Shown one piece after another: positions 1 through 8,663 of a stretch of 18,063 nt of DNA. Each line of letters opens with the position of its first letter. Position 1 is the first letter of the stretch. Made by a program: the position numbers and the translations under genes. The DNA comes from Micrococcales bacterium (GTDB lineage: Bacteria > Actinomycetota > Actinomycetes > S36-B12 > UBA10799): the NCBI GenBank assembly GCA_016719135.1, contig JADKAV010000034.1, forward strand, positions 1-18,063, read 5' to 3'. The notes under the pieces were generated by a model. It was not told the DNA's origin. It was given only the letters and a program-made list of their open reading frames with translations, and ran no database searches.

Positions 1-1
1 C

Positions 2-1948
2 GGGCTGGCAGCCTCAGCGTTGGCCGTGTCATTAGCACCGGTGATCGGGCTTTCGACAGCCAGTGCCGCAGAACGACCAGATAGTCTGGGGAAGGACTTC
101 TGGGTGGCATTCCCTCAGAACTATTTGGTCAACCCAGAGTTGTCCCTGTTCATCAGCGGACCAACGGCCACCAGCGGGACGGTGTCCGTACCGGGGATTG
201 GCTTCTCTGAGAACTTCAGTGTCGTACCTGGTTCAGTGACTACCGTGTCGATACCCAGTGGTGCACAGTTGGGCGATGGTTCATCCGGTGATCCGGAGAA
301 CAAGGGTGTCCGCGTAACCGCCGCCGAGGAGGTCTCGGTGTACGGGCTGAATCGCCGATCCGCCAGCACCGATGCGTTCTTGGGCTTGCCGGTCGATGTC
401 ATGACCACCGAGTACATCGCTCTTGGCTGGCCTGCTCCCGGTGTTGCCAACGATTTGAACTCTGAGTTGTCCGTGGTAGCTACCGAAGACGGCACGGACG
501 TGACTATTGTGCCGACCGCTGATACGACTTCCGGAGTGACGGCTGGTACGGCCACGACCAAAACTCTGAACCGGGGCGAAGCGCTACCCGTGCAGTCATC
601 CACAGGAGACCTGAGCGGGTCGATGGTGACCTCGAGCAAACCGGTCTCCGTGTTTGGCGGACACAAGTGCGCCAACGTTCCCAATAATTCCACCGTGGCC
701 TGTGACTTCGTGGTGGAGCAGCTCCCAGGGACGGGGACCGGGGGTAAGTCATTCATGACCGTGCCATTGAAGACAAGGCTGAACGGCGAGACTTTCCGGT
801 TCGTAGCCAAGGAGGACAACACGGCCGTGACAGTCAACGGTGCCGTGGTGGCCACATTGAACAAGGGACAGGTGCATCAGCAGATCATCGATGGACAGTC
901 GACGGTCACAGCGGACAAACCGATCCTGATGGCTCAGTACTCCAACGGGACCGGATACGACAACGTCACTTCGGACCCGTTCATGATGCTGACGACGCCC
1001 ACCGAACAGTTTCTCAGCGACTACACGTTCACGACCCCGGCTACTGGCTTCTCCGGCAACTACGTGAACATCGTGGCCCCCTCTGCGGTAGTCGGGGACG
1101 TGAAGGTGGACGGCTCGGCGATCCCGGCCTCTGCGTTCACCCCGATCGGATCAAGCGGGTTCTCGGGTGCGCAGGTGGACCTGGCGCTGGGCAGCCACAC
1201 AGTCAATTCGCCTAGGCCGGTAGGGATTTACGTGTGCGGGTTCGACGACGCCGATTCGTACGGCTACCCCGGTGGTGCGGCATACGCGGCGATCAACGAG
1301 GTGGCATCGCTGACCCTCACCCCGCCGAGCCAGCAGGTCACGGTGAACAAGCAGGCGTGCGTGACTGCCAAGATCGCGGATAAGAACGGCAAGGGCCTTC
1401 CGGGTATCGAGGTGAACCTGAAGGCGAGCGGGGTCAACACGGTGGATAAGACCGAGTTGACAGATTCTGCTGGCACCTATCAGTACTGCTACTCGAGCAC
1501 AGCGGCGGGAACAGATACGTTCACGGCAACATATTCAACGCTTTCGGCGAGTGCGACGGTGCAGTGGGCTTCAACACCGGAACCGGAACCGGAACCGGAA
1601 CCGACGAAGAAGAAGCAGTTGCCGATCAAGGTCAAGGGCGTGAAGAAGTCCCCGGTCTCGCTGGGCCCGGACAACAAGTTGGTCCTCGTGAAGAAGATCC
1701 GCACGAACACGAAGGCAAGACCGCCGTGCCGGGCACCAATGCCGGCCAGCCAAATCGTCGGCTGCTGGCGAGGTCCGCTTCTGCGACGTCACGGTCAGCA
1801 GAAGGGCCGAGTCACTGTCCGCTCCACCGGATACGACCGCTTGAAGGTGACGGTCAAAGGTGCGAGCGACGCCGAAGAGGGAAAAGAAGTCCTGGAAGAA
1901 GAATTCCTGGACCAGGACCTGGAAGGTTCGCCCCTGAGGATTGATTGA
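2..1948 (+). CDS. Secreted IgGFc-binding-like surface protein, 5' partial, 3' end probably frameshifted
   Basis: The frame is open from the window edge. Its first residues (GLAASALAVSLAPVIGL, then ASA-AE) are the hydrophobic core and cleavage site of a signal peptide, so the true start lies upstream; the TTG at 20 is inside the signal. After the signal comes a region of about 430 residues opening with GKDFWVAFPQN and rich in short beta-strand repeats, resembling the IgGFc-binding N-terminal domain of secreted adhesin-like proteins. An Ig-like (Big_1-type) domain follows (LTPPSQQVTVNKQACVTAKI to TATYSTLSASATVQWAS), then an EPEPEPEP linker and a Lys-rich tail. Beyond about 1715 the predicted protein changes frame: the peptides AAGEVRFCDVTVS and VRATPKREKKSW...TWKVRP lie in other frames and look like the real C-terminus, which would stop at TGA 1935-1937. 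GC is visibly lower than downstream. A surface or adhesive role is inference; no ligand can be assigned. Confidence 0.7.
   Translation, partial: GLAASALAVSLAPVIGLSTASAAERPDSLGKDFWVAFPQNYLVNPELSLFISGPTATSGTVSVPGIGFSENFSVVPGSVTTVSIPSGAQLGDGSSGDPENKGVRVTAAEEVSVYGLNRRSASTDAFLGLPVDVMTTEYIALGWPAPGVANDLNSELSVVATEDGTDVTIVPTADTTSGVTAGTATTKTLNRGEALPVQSSTGDLSGSMVTSSKPVSVFGGHKCANVPNNSTVACDFVVEQLPGTGTGGKSFMTVPLKTRLNGETFRFVAKEDNTAVTVNGAVVATLNKGQVHQQIIDGQSTVTADKPILMAQYSNGTGYDNVTSDPFMMLTTPTEQFLSDYTFTTPATGFSGNYVNIVAPSAVVGDVKVDGSAIPASAFTPIGSSGFSGAQVDLALGSHTVNSPRPVGIYVCGFDDADSYGYPGGAAYAAINEVASLTLTPPSQQVTVNKQACVTAKIADKNGKGLPGIEVNLKASGVNTVDKTELTDSAGTYQYCYSSTAAGTDTFTATYSTLSASATVQWASTPEPEPEPEPTKKKQLPIKVKGVKKSPVSLGPDNKLVLVKKIRTNTKARPPCRAPMPASQIVGCWRGPLLRRHGQQKGRVTVRSTGYDRLKVTVKGASDAEEGKEVLEEEFLDQDLEGSPLRID
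1577..1603 (+). repeat. Hexanucleotide tandem repeat (CCGGAA)4 encoding the EP linker
   Basis: Four perfect copies of CCGGAA plus a partial copy encode the EPEPEPEP spacer between the Ig-like domain and the Lys-rich C-terminal region. The unit is a multiple of three, so copy-number change would alter spacer length without shifting frame. Confidence 0.85.
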
Positions 1949-1953
1949 CTAGG

Positions 1954-1979
1954 GGGACGGCAGCTGCGGTTGCCGTCCC
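1954..1979 (+). terminator. Hairpin terminator after the surface-protein gene
   Basis: GGGACGGCA at 1954-1962 pairs perfectly with TGCCGTCCC at 1971-1979 across an 8-nt loop. It begins 6 nt after the TGA of the long frame (17 nt after the alternative stop at 1937). There is no clear T-run after it, which is common for actinobacterial intrinsic terminators. It separates the surface-protein gene from the mutA promoter. Confidence 0.6.
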
Positions 1980-2044
1980 TCTGTCATGTCCGGTCCAAGA
2001 TGTGAGTCGGGGGGAACGCGTGGGGCCGTGGACGTGCGTCGGAC

Positions 2045-2057
2045 TATCCTCGAAGCG
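2045..2057 (+). promoter_or_regulatory. Leaderless-type promoter of mutA (-10 TATCCT)
   Basis: TATCCT at 2045-2050 is followed by six bases and then the GTG start of mutA at 2057, which would place the transcript start at the start codon. There is no Shine-Dalgarno sequence and no convincing -35 box. There is no room for a 5' riboswitch, so a cobalamin riboswitch in the leader can be excluded if this is the only promoter. Confidence 0.55.
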
Positions 2058-3858
2058 TGGCTGAGAACCTGGATCTTGCGTCGGACTACAGTCCCACCCG
2101 CGAACAGTGGTTGACCGCGGTGGACAGGGTGCTCAAGGGCAAGGACTTCGATCGCACGCTGGTCACCACCACGCTGGACGGCCTGCGGATCGAGCCTTTG
2201 TACGACGGCTATCCGACCGAACGCGACGAGTCCGGCTTCCCCGGTTTCGACCCGCTGACCCGGGGAGCCCATGCAGCCCCGCGAGAGGACGGTCAGTGGG
2301 ACATCCGCACTCGCATCGTCCACCCCGATCCCGCCACAGCCAACGCCCAGATCCTGGAGGACCTGGCCAACGGCGCCACCAGCATCGAAGTGCAACTTGA
2401 CCTCGGCGGGGGCCAGGGTGTGAGCATCCGTACCCCGGAAGAACTCGCGCGCGTGCTCGACGGCGTGGTGCTGGAAGCGGCGCCGGTCAGTCTGCGGGCG
2501 GGGACGCATGCGGCGGTCGCCGCGGACTGGTACCGGGAGTTGCTGGCCGCCCGTGGTGTGCATGGTGTGGAACCGTCGGGCTCGCTGGGCCTGGATCCGG
2601 TGGCAACGCTGGTCAGCACCGGCGAAGTGGCGATGGATGCCCAGATGCGGGCGGGTATGGAGGTCTCCAACACGCCCCGAGTGCGGACCTTCCTGGCCTC
2701 GGGGGCACCGGCATCCGGCGCGGGCGCCAGCGAGGCGCAGGAGATCGGCTACGTGCTTTCGGTGGGCCTGCTGTACCTGCGGGCGCTCATCGACGACGGG
2801 GTGGACAACCCCGCTTCGCGGATCACCCTGGAGGTGACCGCGGACGTCGACGTGTTCGCGACGGTGGCCAAGATCCGCGCGCTGAGGCACTGCTGGGCGA
2901 CCGTGCTGGAGAACATGGGCCAGCCGATCGACAGCACCCAGATAGTGGCAGTGTCGGCACACCGCTGGCTGACCCAGGCCGATCCCTGGGTCAACATCCT
3001 GCGTGGCACAGCAGCGACGCTCGGGGCCGTGGTGGGCGGAGCCGATGCGGTCACCCTGGCGCCGTTCGATTCCGCCACATCCTTGCCCGGGGATCTTGGG
3101 CGACGTATGGCACGCAACACCCAGTTGGTCCTGCAGGACGAGTCCGGCATCGGCCGTGTTCTCGACCCGGCCGGCGGCAGTTGGTACATCGAGGCGTTCA
3201 CCGACGAACTGGCCGCAGCCGCCTGGAAGTTCTTCCAGCGCATCGAAGCCGCCGACGGCCCGGTGGACGCCGCCGATGAGATCGGCACCGACATCGCGGT
3301 GGTGGCCGCCCGCCGCGACAAGGACATCGCGACCCGCAAGCGTCCGATCACCGGCGTCAGCGAGTTTCCGCTGCTGGATGAGCAAGGCCCCGAAACGTCG
3401 CCCCCGCCTGCGCCGGACGACCGTCCGCCAGTGCCGCTGACCGGGCCCTCGCACGAGGCGACGCCGTGGCCGCAGCGCCGGCTCGCGCAGCCGTACGAGG
3501 ACCTGCGCGCCAACGCCGGTGACACCACGGTCTTCCTGGCCAACCTCGGTCCGATCGCGGTACACACCGCGCGGGCCACCTTCGCCACCAACCTGTTCGC
3601 CACCGGTGGGGTACGCGCAGTGAACGGAACCGGGGCCGACGTCGCCGAGGAGTTCAAGGCGTCCGGCGCGGACATCGCCTGCATCTGCTCCTCCGACGAT
3701 GTGTACGCAGAACTCGCCGAGGACACTGCTGCCGCACTCAGACAGGCCGGTGCTCGACGCGTCTACCTGGCGGGCAAAGGCGACTATGCCGGCGTGGACG
3801 AATACATCCACGTCGGCGTCGACGCCCTCGACGTCCTCACCCGAGCGGAGGCCGCACG

Positions 3859-3862
<4 letters not shown>
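2057..3862 (+). CDS. mutA: Methylmalonyl-CoA mutase small (beta) subunit
   Basis: This 601-residue protein is the non-catalytic partner of MutB in the heterodimeric adenosylcobalamin-dependent methylmalonyl-CoA mutase of actinobacteria (cytoplasmic; propionate and odd-chain or branched substrates to succinyl-CoA). The TIM-barrel half spans about residues 20-450 (YPTERDESGFPGFDPLTRG; later RNTQLVLQDESGIGRVLDPAGGSWYIE, about 355-380). The C-terminal B12-binding-like fold from about residue 490 (FLANLGPIAVHTARATFATN) lacks the cobalamin-ligating DxHxxG motif, as expected for the small subunit. The start is GTG 2057, supported by the -10 box six bases upstream and by family length. The stop overlaps the mutB start in an ATGA. 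The frame shows no sign of indels. Confidence 0.95.
3847..3851 (+). promoter_or_regulatory. Shine-Dalgarno site for mutB
   Basis: GGAGG lies 7 nt before the ATG at 3859, inside the 3' end of mutA. It supports the mutB start and coupled translation through the ATGA overlap (3859-3862). Confidence 0.7.
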
Positions 3863-6021
<2,159 letters not shown>

Positions 6022-6076
6022 GGCGGCCGCTGCCGGCACCGCGGACTGGCCGAGTCTGGGGCGGTCCGGCAACACG

Positions 6077-7006
6077 ATGTGGCTGGCGCGCGCCATCACG
6101 CTGGTCGAGTCGCGCAAGCACGCCCACCGCGCGCTGGCATCGGAGCTGCTGACCACGCTGATGCCCGACACCGGCAAGGCTGATCGCATCGGTCTGACGG
6201 GGGTTCCGGGTGTCGGCAAGTCCACCTTCATCGACCAATTCGGGATGAACCTGACCGCCGAGGGCCACAAGGTCGCGGTGCTCGCTGTGGATCCGAGCAG
6301 TTCGCGCACCGGCGGCGCGATCCTCGGCGACAAGACCCGTATGGAACGGCTGTCCGTCGATCCGAACGCCTTCATCGGCCCGTCCCCGGCCAGCGGGTCC
6401 TTAGGCGGTGTGGCCCGCGCGACACGGGAGGCGATCCTGCTGTGCGAAGCGGCCGGGTTCGACGTGGTCATCGTCGAGACGGTGGGGGTCGGGCAGAGCG
6501 AGACCACGGTTTCGGAGATGGTCGACATCTTCGTGGTACTCATGCTGGCCGGGGCCGGCGACGAACTGCAGGGGATCAAGCGCGGCGTGCTGGAGATCGC
6601 GGACCTGATCACCGTCAACAAAGCCGACGGGGACAACGTCAAACGCGCCCGACTGGCGGCCGCCGACTACCGGCGGGCGATCCACCTGATGACCCCGGCG
6701 TCGCCGAACTGGACCCCGCCGGTGCTGACCTGCTCGGCGCTGACGAACGACGGCCTGCCGAAGATCTGGGAGCAGATCGTCGCGCATCGCGAGAAGTTGA
6801 CCGCGACCGGTGAACGCGCGCAACGCCGGCAGCGCCAACAGATCGGCTGGATGTGGTCGTTGATCGGCGACCGCCTGCTCGATGAGTTCCGGGCCTCGGG
6901 AGGGGTTCGCGCGCAGCTCGAGCAGACGGAGGCGTCGGTTCTGGCTGGGGATTTGCCGCCGGCGGTTGCGGCCGACCGGTTGCTGGCGACGTTCCTGGGT
7001 GGTTGA
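6077..7006 (+). CDS. meaB: MeaB/ArgK-type P-loop GTPase, chaperone of methylmalonyl-CoA mutase
   Basis: This G3E-type GTPase loads and protects the cobalamin cofactor of MutAB. Walker A is GVPGVGKST (residues 42-50), followed by the family signatures VLAVDPSSSRTGGAILGDKT, ETVGVGQSE and NKAD. The length is 309 residues from ATG 6077, slightly short, because homologues have about 25-30 more residues before ARAITLVES. An ATG at 6018 overlaps the mutB stop (ATGA) and would be the expected coupled start, but it is in another frame. Between them the peptides LAES and RSGNTMW appear in different frames, so one or two single-base shifts near 6040-6062 probably hide the true N-terminus. Third gene of the mutA-mutB-meaB operon. 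Confidence 0.9.
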   Translation: MWLARAITLVESRKHAHRALASELLTTLMPDTGKADRIGLTGVPGVGKSTFIDQFGMNLTAEGHKVAVLAVDPSSSRTGGAILGDKTRMERLSVDPNAFIGPSPASGSLGGVARATREAILLCEAAGFDVVIVETVGVGQSETTVSEMVDIFVVLMLAGAGDELQGIKRGVLEIADLITVNKADGDNVKRARLAAADYRRAIHLMTPASPNWTPPVLTCSALTNDGLPKIWEQIVAHREKLTATGERAQRRQRQQIGWMWSLIGDRLLDEFRASGGVRAQLEQTEASVLAGDLPPAVAADRLLATFLGG

Positions 7007-7013
7007 GCGCGCC

Positions 7014-7139
7014 AGGGCGACGTTGTTGGGGGTGAGCGCCCGCCCCCGAGGGGCGACGTTGTTGGGGGGTTTTCCGTCCGAAACTGCCCAACAACGTCGC
7101 CCTCGATTTTGGGGGGCCCCAACAACGTCGCCCTCGATT
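7014..7139. repeat. Four-copy inverted intergenic repeat (core GGGCGACGTTGTTGGG)
   Basis: Copies on the plus strand begin at 7014 and 7049; inverted copies (CCCAACAACGTCGCCCTCGA) lie at 7087-7108 and 7117-7139. The arrangement is two forward then two reverse, with starts 30-38 nt apart. The inner pair forms a stem of about 16 bp, and the loop itself contains GTTT/GAAAC complementarity. It begins 8 nt after the meaB stop, so it could end the mut operon transcript, but a simple terminator does not need four copies. Copies 3 and 4 share the flank CTCGATT, and each copy ends in a run of 3-6 G. The element is not recognised as a named family. Confidence 0.85.
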
Positions 7140-7432
7140 GCCGAACCCCCGCATTTCCCGAGCAGTGTCGCCTCACGCGCGAGCCTCGCCGAGAGGTCAG
7201 GTGTACGACGCGTTGGTAGCCCTGGCTGCGCGTCGTCGATCGGCCCTCCTCACCCGACGGGCGACCTACAAAGCCGGGGCGCGACACGGGGGCGGGGGCC
7301 CCGTGCGCGCGGCGTGGCCGGGCCACGGGGGGGCCGCGGACCGCCGCGGCCGGCGGCCGCGAAGTGGCCCGGGCCTCACGGCCCCCGGACGGACGAACCA
7401 TTCGGGGGACGTGGGTGCCCACTGACCGCGCG
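7140..7432. other. Very GC-rich palindromic intergenic stretch, no gene recognised
   Basis: Open frames exist on both strands, but their translations are Arg/Pro/Gly-rich low-complexity sequence without any domain, so no gene is called. Visible structure: CGTGGCC/GGCCACG arms at 7313-7319 and 7321-7327; GGCCCCGTG at 7297-7305, which can pair imperfectly with the G-rich segment at 7324-7335; and overlapping CCGCGG/CGGCCG palindromes at about 7334-7361. These could fold into strong RNA or DNA structures. The protease promoter lies at the right end. Confidence 0.5.
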
Positions 7433-7445
7433 TATCGTGTGCTCG
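7433..7445 (+). promoter_or_regulatory. Leaderless-type promoter of the secreted protease (-10 TATCGT)
   Basis: TATCGT at 7433-7438, six bases, then GTG at 7445. This spacing repeats at other genes of the window and decides between the candidate starts at 7439 and 7445. No Shine-Dalgarno sequence precedes either. Confidence 0.5.
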
Positions 7446-8629
7446 TGCTCCTTCGACGTCTTGCCGTGGCCTTTGGACTTGTGCTTGCTGTGGGGATCGC
7501 CACGCCATCCCAGGCCTATGAGGCCCCTGGTCCGCGCTGGCCCGGCACCACGATCCGCTACTTCGAGACTCTGCCGAAGTCCTACGACTGGAGTCTGAAG
7601 AAAGCCACCCAGGCCTGGAACCGCTCGGGTGCCAAAGTGAAATTCCGGAAGGTCAAGAGCCGGTCGAAGGCACAGGTTGTGGTCCGGTTCGGTGACACCC
7701 ACGGCTACGGGGGCTACGCCTCCATCGGGCGTCAGCGCGGTGCGTACGTCCATCTCGTGCGGGGCAAGCTGCGGGTCGAGGACCGTGCTTACACGGGCAG
7801 ATTGATCGCCCACGAATTCGGTCATGTGGTTGGCCTCGACCATGCCCGCCCGGGTGGCTGCAAGCTGATGGAGGCGGGCTGGCCCACGGATTGTCGCGAG
7901 CCCGCACAACAGGGGTTGTACAACTGTCGATGGCTGGCCAAGGACGACATAAGAGGCGCGGTCAAACTGTATGGGGGCCGGGTCCGCCTGTCGAAACTCT
8001 TCTGCCCGCAGGAGCAGAAGCCCCCGCAGTTGCAGGATGTCCGGTTCAGTGGCGGCGACACCGTCGACTCGCCGCTCACGGTGAGCTGGACCGCGCCCAA
8101 AGGGGTCCGGACCGGATCGCAGGTGGAGATCGGGGTCTACGAGGCCAGCGTTTGCCACGGAGGAACCAGCGACAACCGCTACGGGGGCGCCGTTGTCCCG
8201 GTCGGGGCCCAGCGCTGGGTCGACGATTCATATGTGGCGCAGGAGAACGGGACGTACTGCTACGAGGTCCGGATCGTCAACCGCTGGGGTCTCGGTGCCT
8301 CGCCGATCCGCCAGCAGGTGACGCGAGCAGCGGTCCCGCCCGCACCCCCGGTCATCGGCGGCATCGTCGAGTATCCGGACGACTACTACGACTACAGCGT
8401 CGAGGTGACCCTACCTGGCAATGCGAGCCTGCACGTGGACGCGGCGCAACAGTGCACGACCTCCTACGACCCGTCACGCTGGTCGATGGCCGAGCCGCTA
8501 CAGGATGGTCGCTGGGGACTGTACGACGTGCCGATCGGTCCGGCCTGTTTGACCTTCTACGCAGTGGACGGGGACGGGCTCGCGAGCGCGCCGGTGACGC
8601 GGCAAGTGGTGCACTCGCCACGTCCGTAA
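7445..8629 (+). CDS. Secreted zinc metalloprotease, metzincin/matrixin-like, with FnIII-like domain
   Basis: The 394-residue product starts with an Arg-Arg then hydrophobic signal peptide ending around PSQA-YEAPGP. The catalytic domain (about residues 27-165) contains HEFGHVVGLDH at 123-133, the HExxHxxGxxH zinc site of metzincins, and a following Met (CKLMEAG, Met142) placed like the Met-turn. Several Cys residues (CKLM, TDC, YNC, FC) could form disulfides, consistent with export. From about residue 195 a fibronectin-III-like domain follows (QLQDVRFSG to VNRWGLGASPIRQQV), then a second beta-rich segment starting PPAPPVIGG. The frame remains open upstream to 7364, but the signal peptide and -10 box favour GTG 7445. 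Substrate unknown; extracellular proteolysis is inferred from the fold. Confidence 0.85.
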   Translation: MLLRRLAVAFGLVLAVGIATPSQAYEAPGPRWPGTTIRYFETLPKSYDWSLKKATQAWNRSGAKVKFRKVKSRSKAQVVVRFGDTHGYGGYASIGRQRGAYVHLVRGKLRVEDRAYTGRLIAHEFGHVVGLDHARPGGCKLMEAGWPTDCREPAQQGLYNCRWLAKDDIRGAVKLYGGRVRLSKLFCPQEQKPPQLQDVRFSGGDTVDSPLTVSWTAPKGVRTGSQVEIGVYEASVCHGGTSDNRYGGAVVPVGAQRWVDDSYVAQENGTYCYEVRIVNRWGLGASPIRQQVTRAAVPPAPPVIGGIVEYPDDYYDYSVEVTLPGNASLHVDAAQQCTTSYDPSRWSMAEPLQDGRWGLYDVPIGPACLTFYAVDGDGLASAPVTRQVVHSPRP

Positions 8630-8645
8630 AGCTGGCCACCGGCTT
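8629..8645 (+). terminator. Short hairpin after the protease gene
   Basis: AAGCTGG and CCGGCTT form a 7-bp stem (one G-T pair) with a 3-nt loop, starting at the last base of the TAA stop. No T-run follows. It is a weak terminator candidate that runs up to the next -10 box. Confidence 0.35.
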
Positions 8646-8648
8646 GGC

Positions 8649-8663
8649 TAGGGTTGGGGTCTG
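8649..8663 (+). promoter_or_regulatory. Leaderless-type promoter of the GH31 gene (-10 TAGGGT)
   Basis: TAGGGT at 8649-8654 lies 8 nt before GTG 8663. It is slightly further away than at the other genes here but still compatible with transcription starting at or next to the start codon. Confidence 0.4.

Noticed and set aside
2000..2056. Cobalamin riboswitch in front of the B12-dependent mutase operon.
   Set aside because: The gap is short, has no B12-box-like sequence, and a -10 box lies six bases before the start codon, leaving no leader.
1949..3811. Long open frame on the minus strand opposite mutA (620 codons).
   Set aside because: It is a GC-rich shadow frame with an Arg/Gly/His-rich composition and no domain, fully antisense to an intact conserved gene.
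7014..7139. CRISPR array.
   Set aside because: Copies are short, in both orientations, and unevenly spaced at 30-38 nt with no uniform spacers; no cas genes are present.
7138..7425. Possible small gene in the gap between meaB and the protease.
   Set aside because: Low-complexity Arg/Gly/Pro translation, no ribosome binding site or -10 box, and it overlaps the palindromic stretch.
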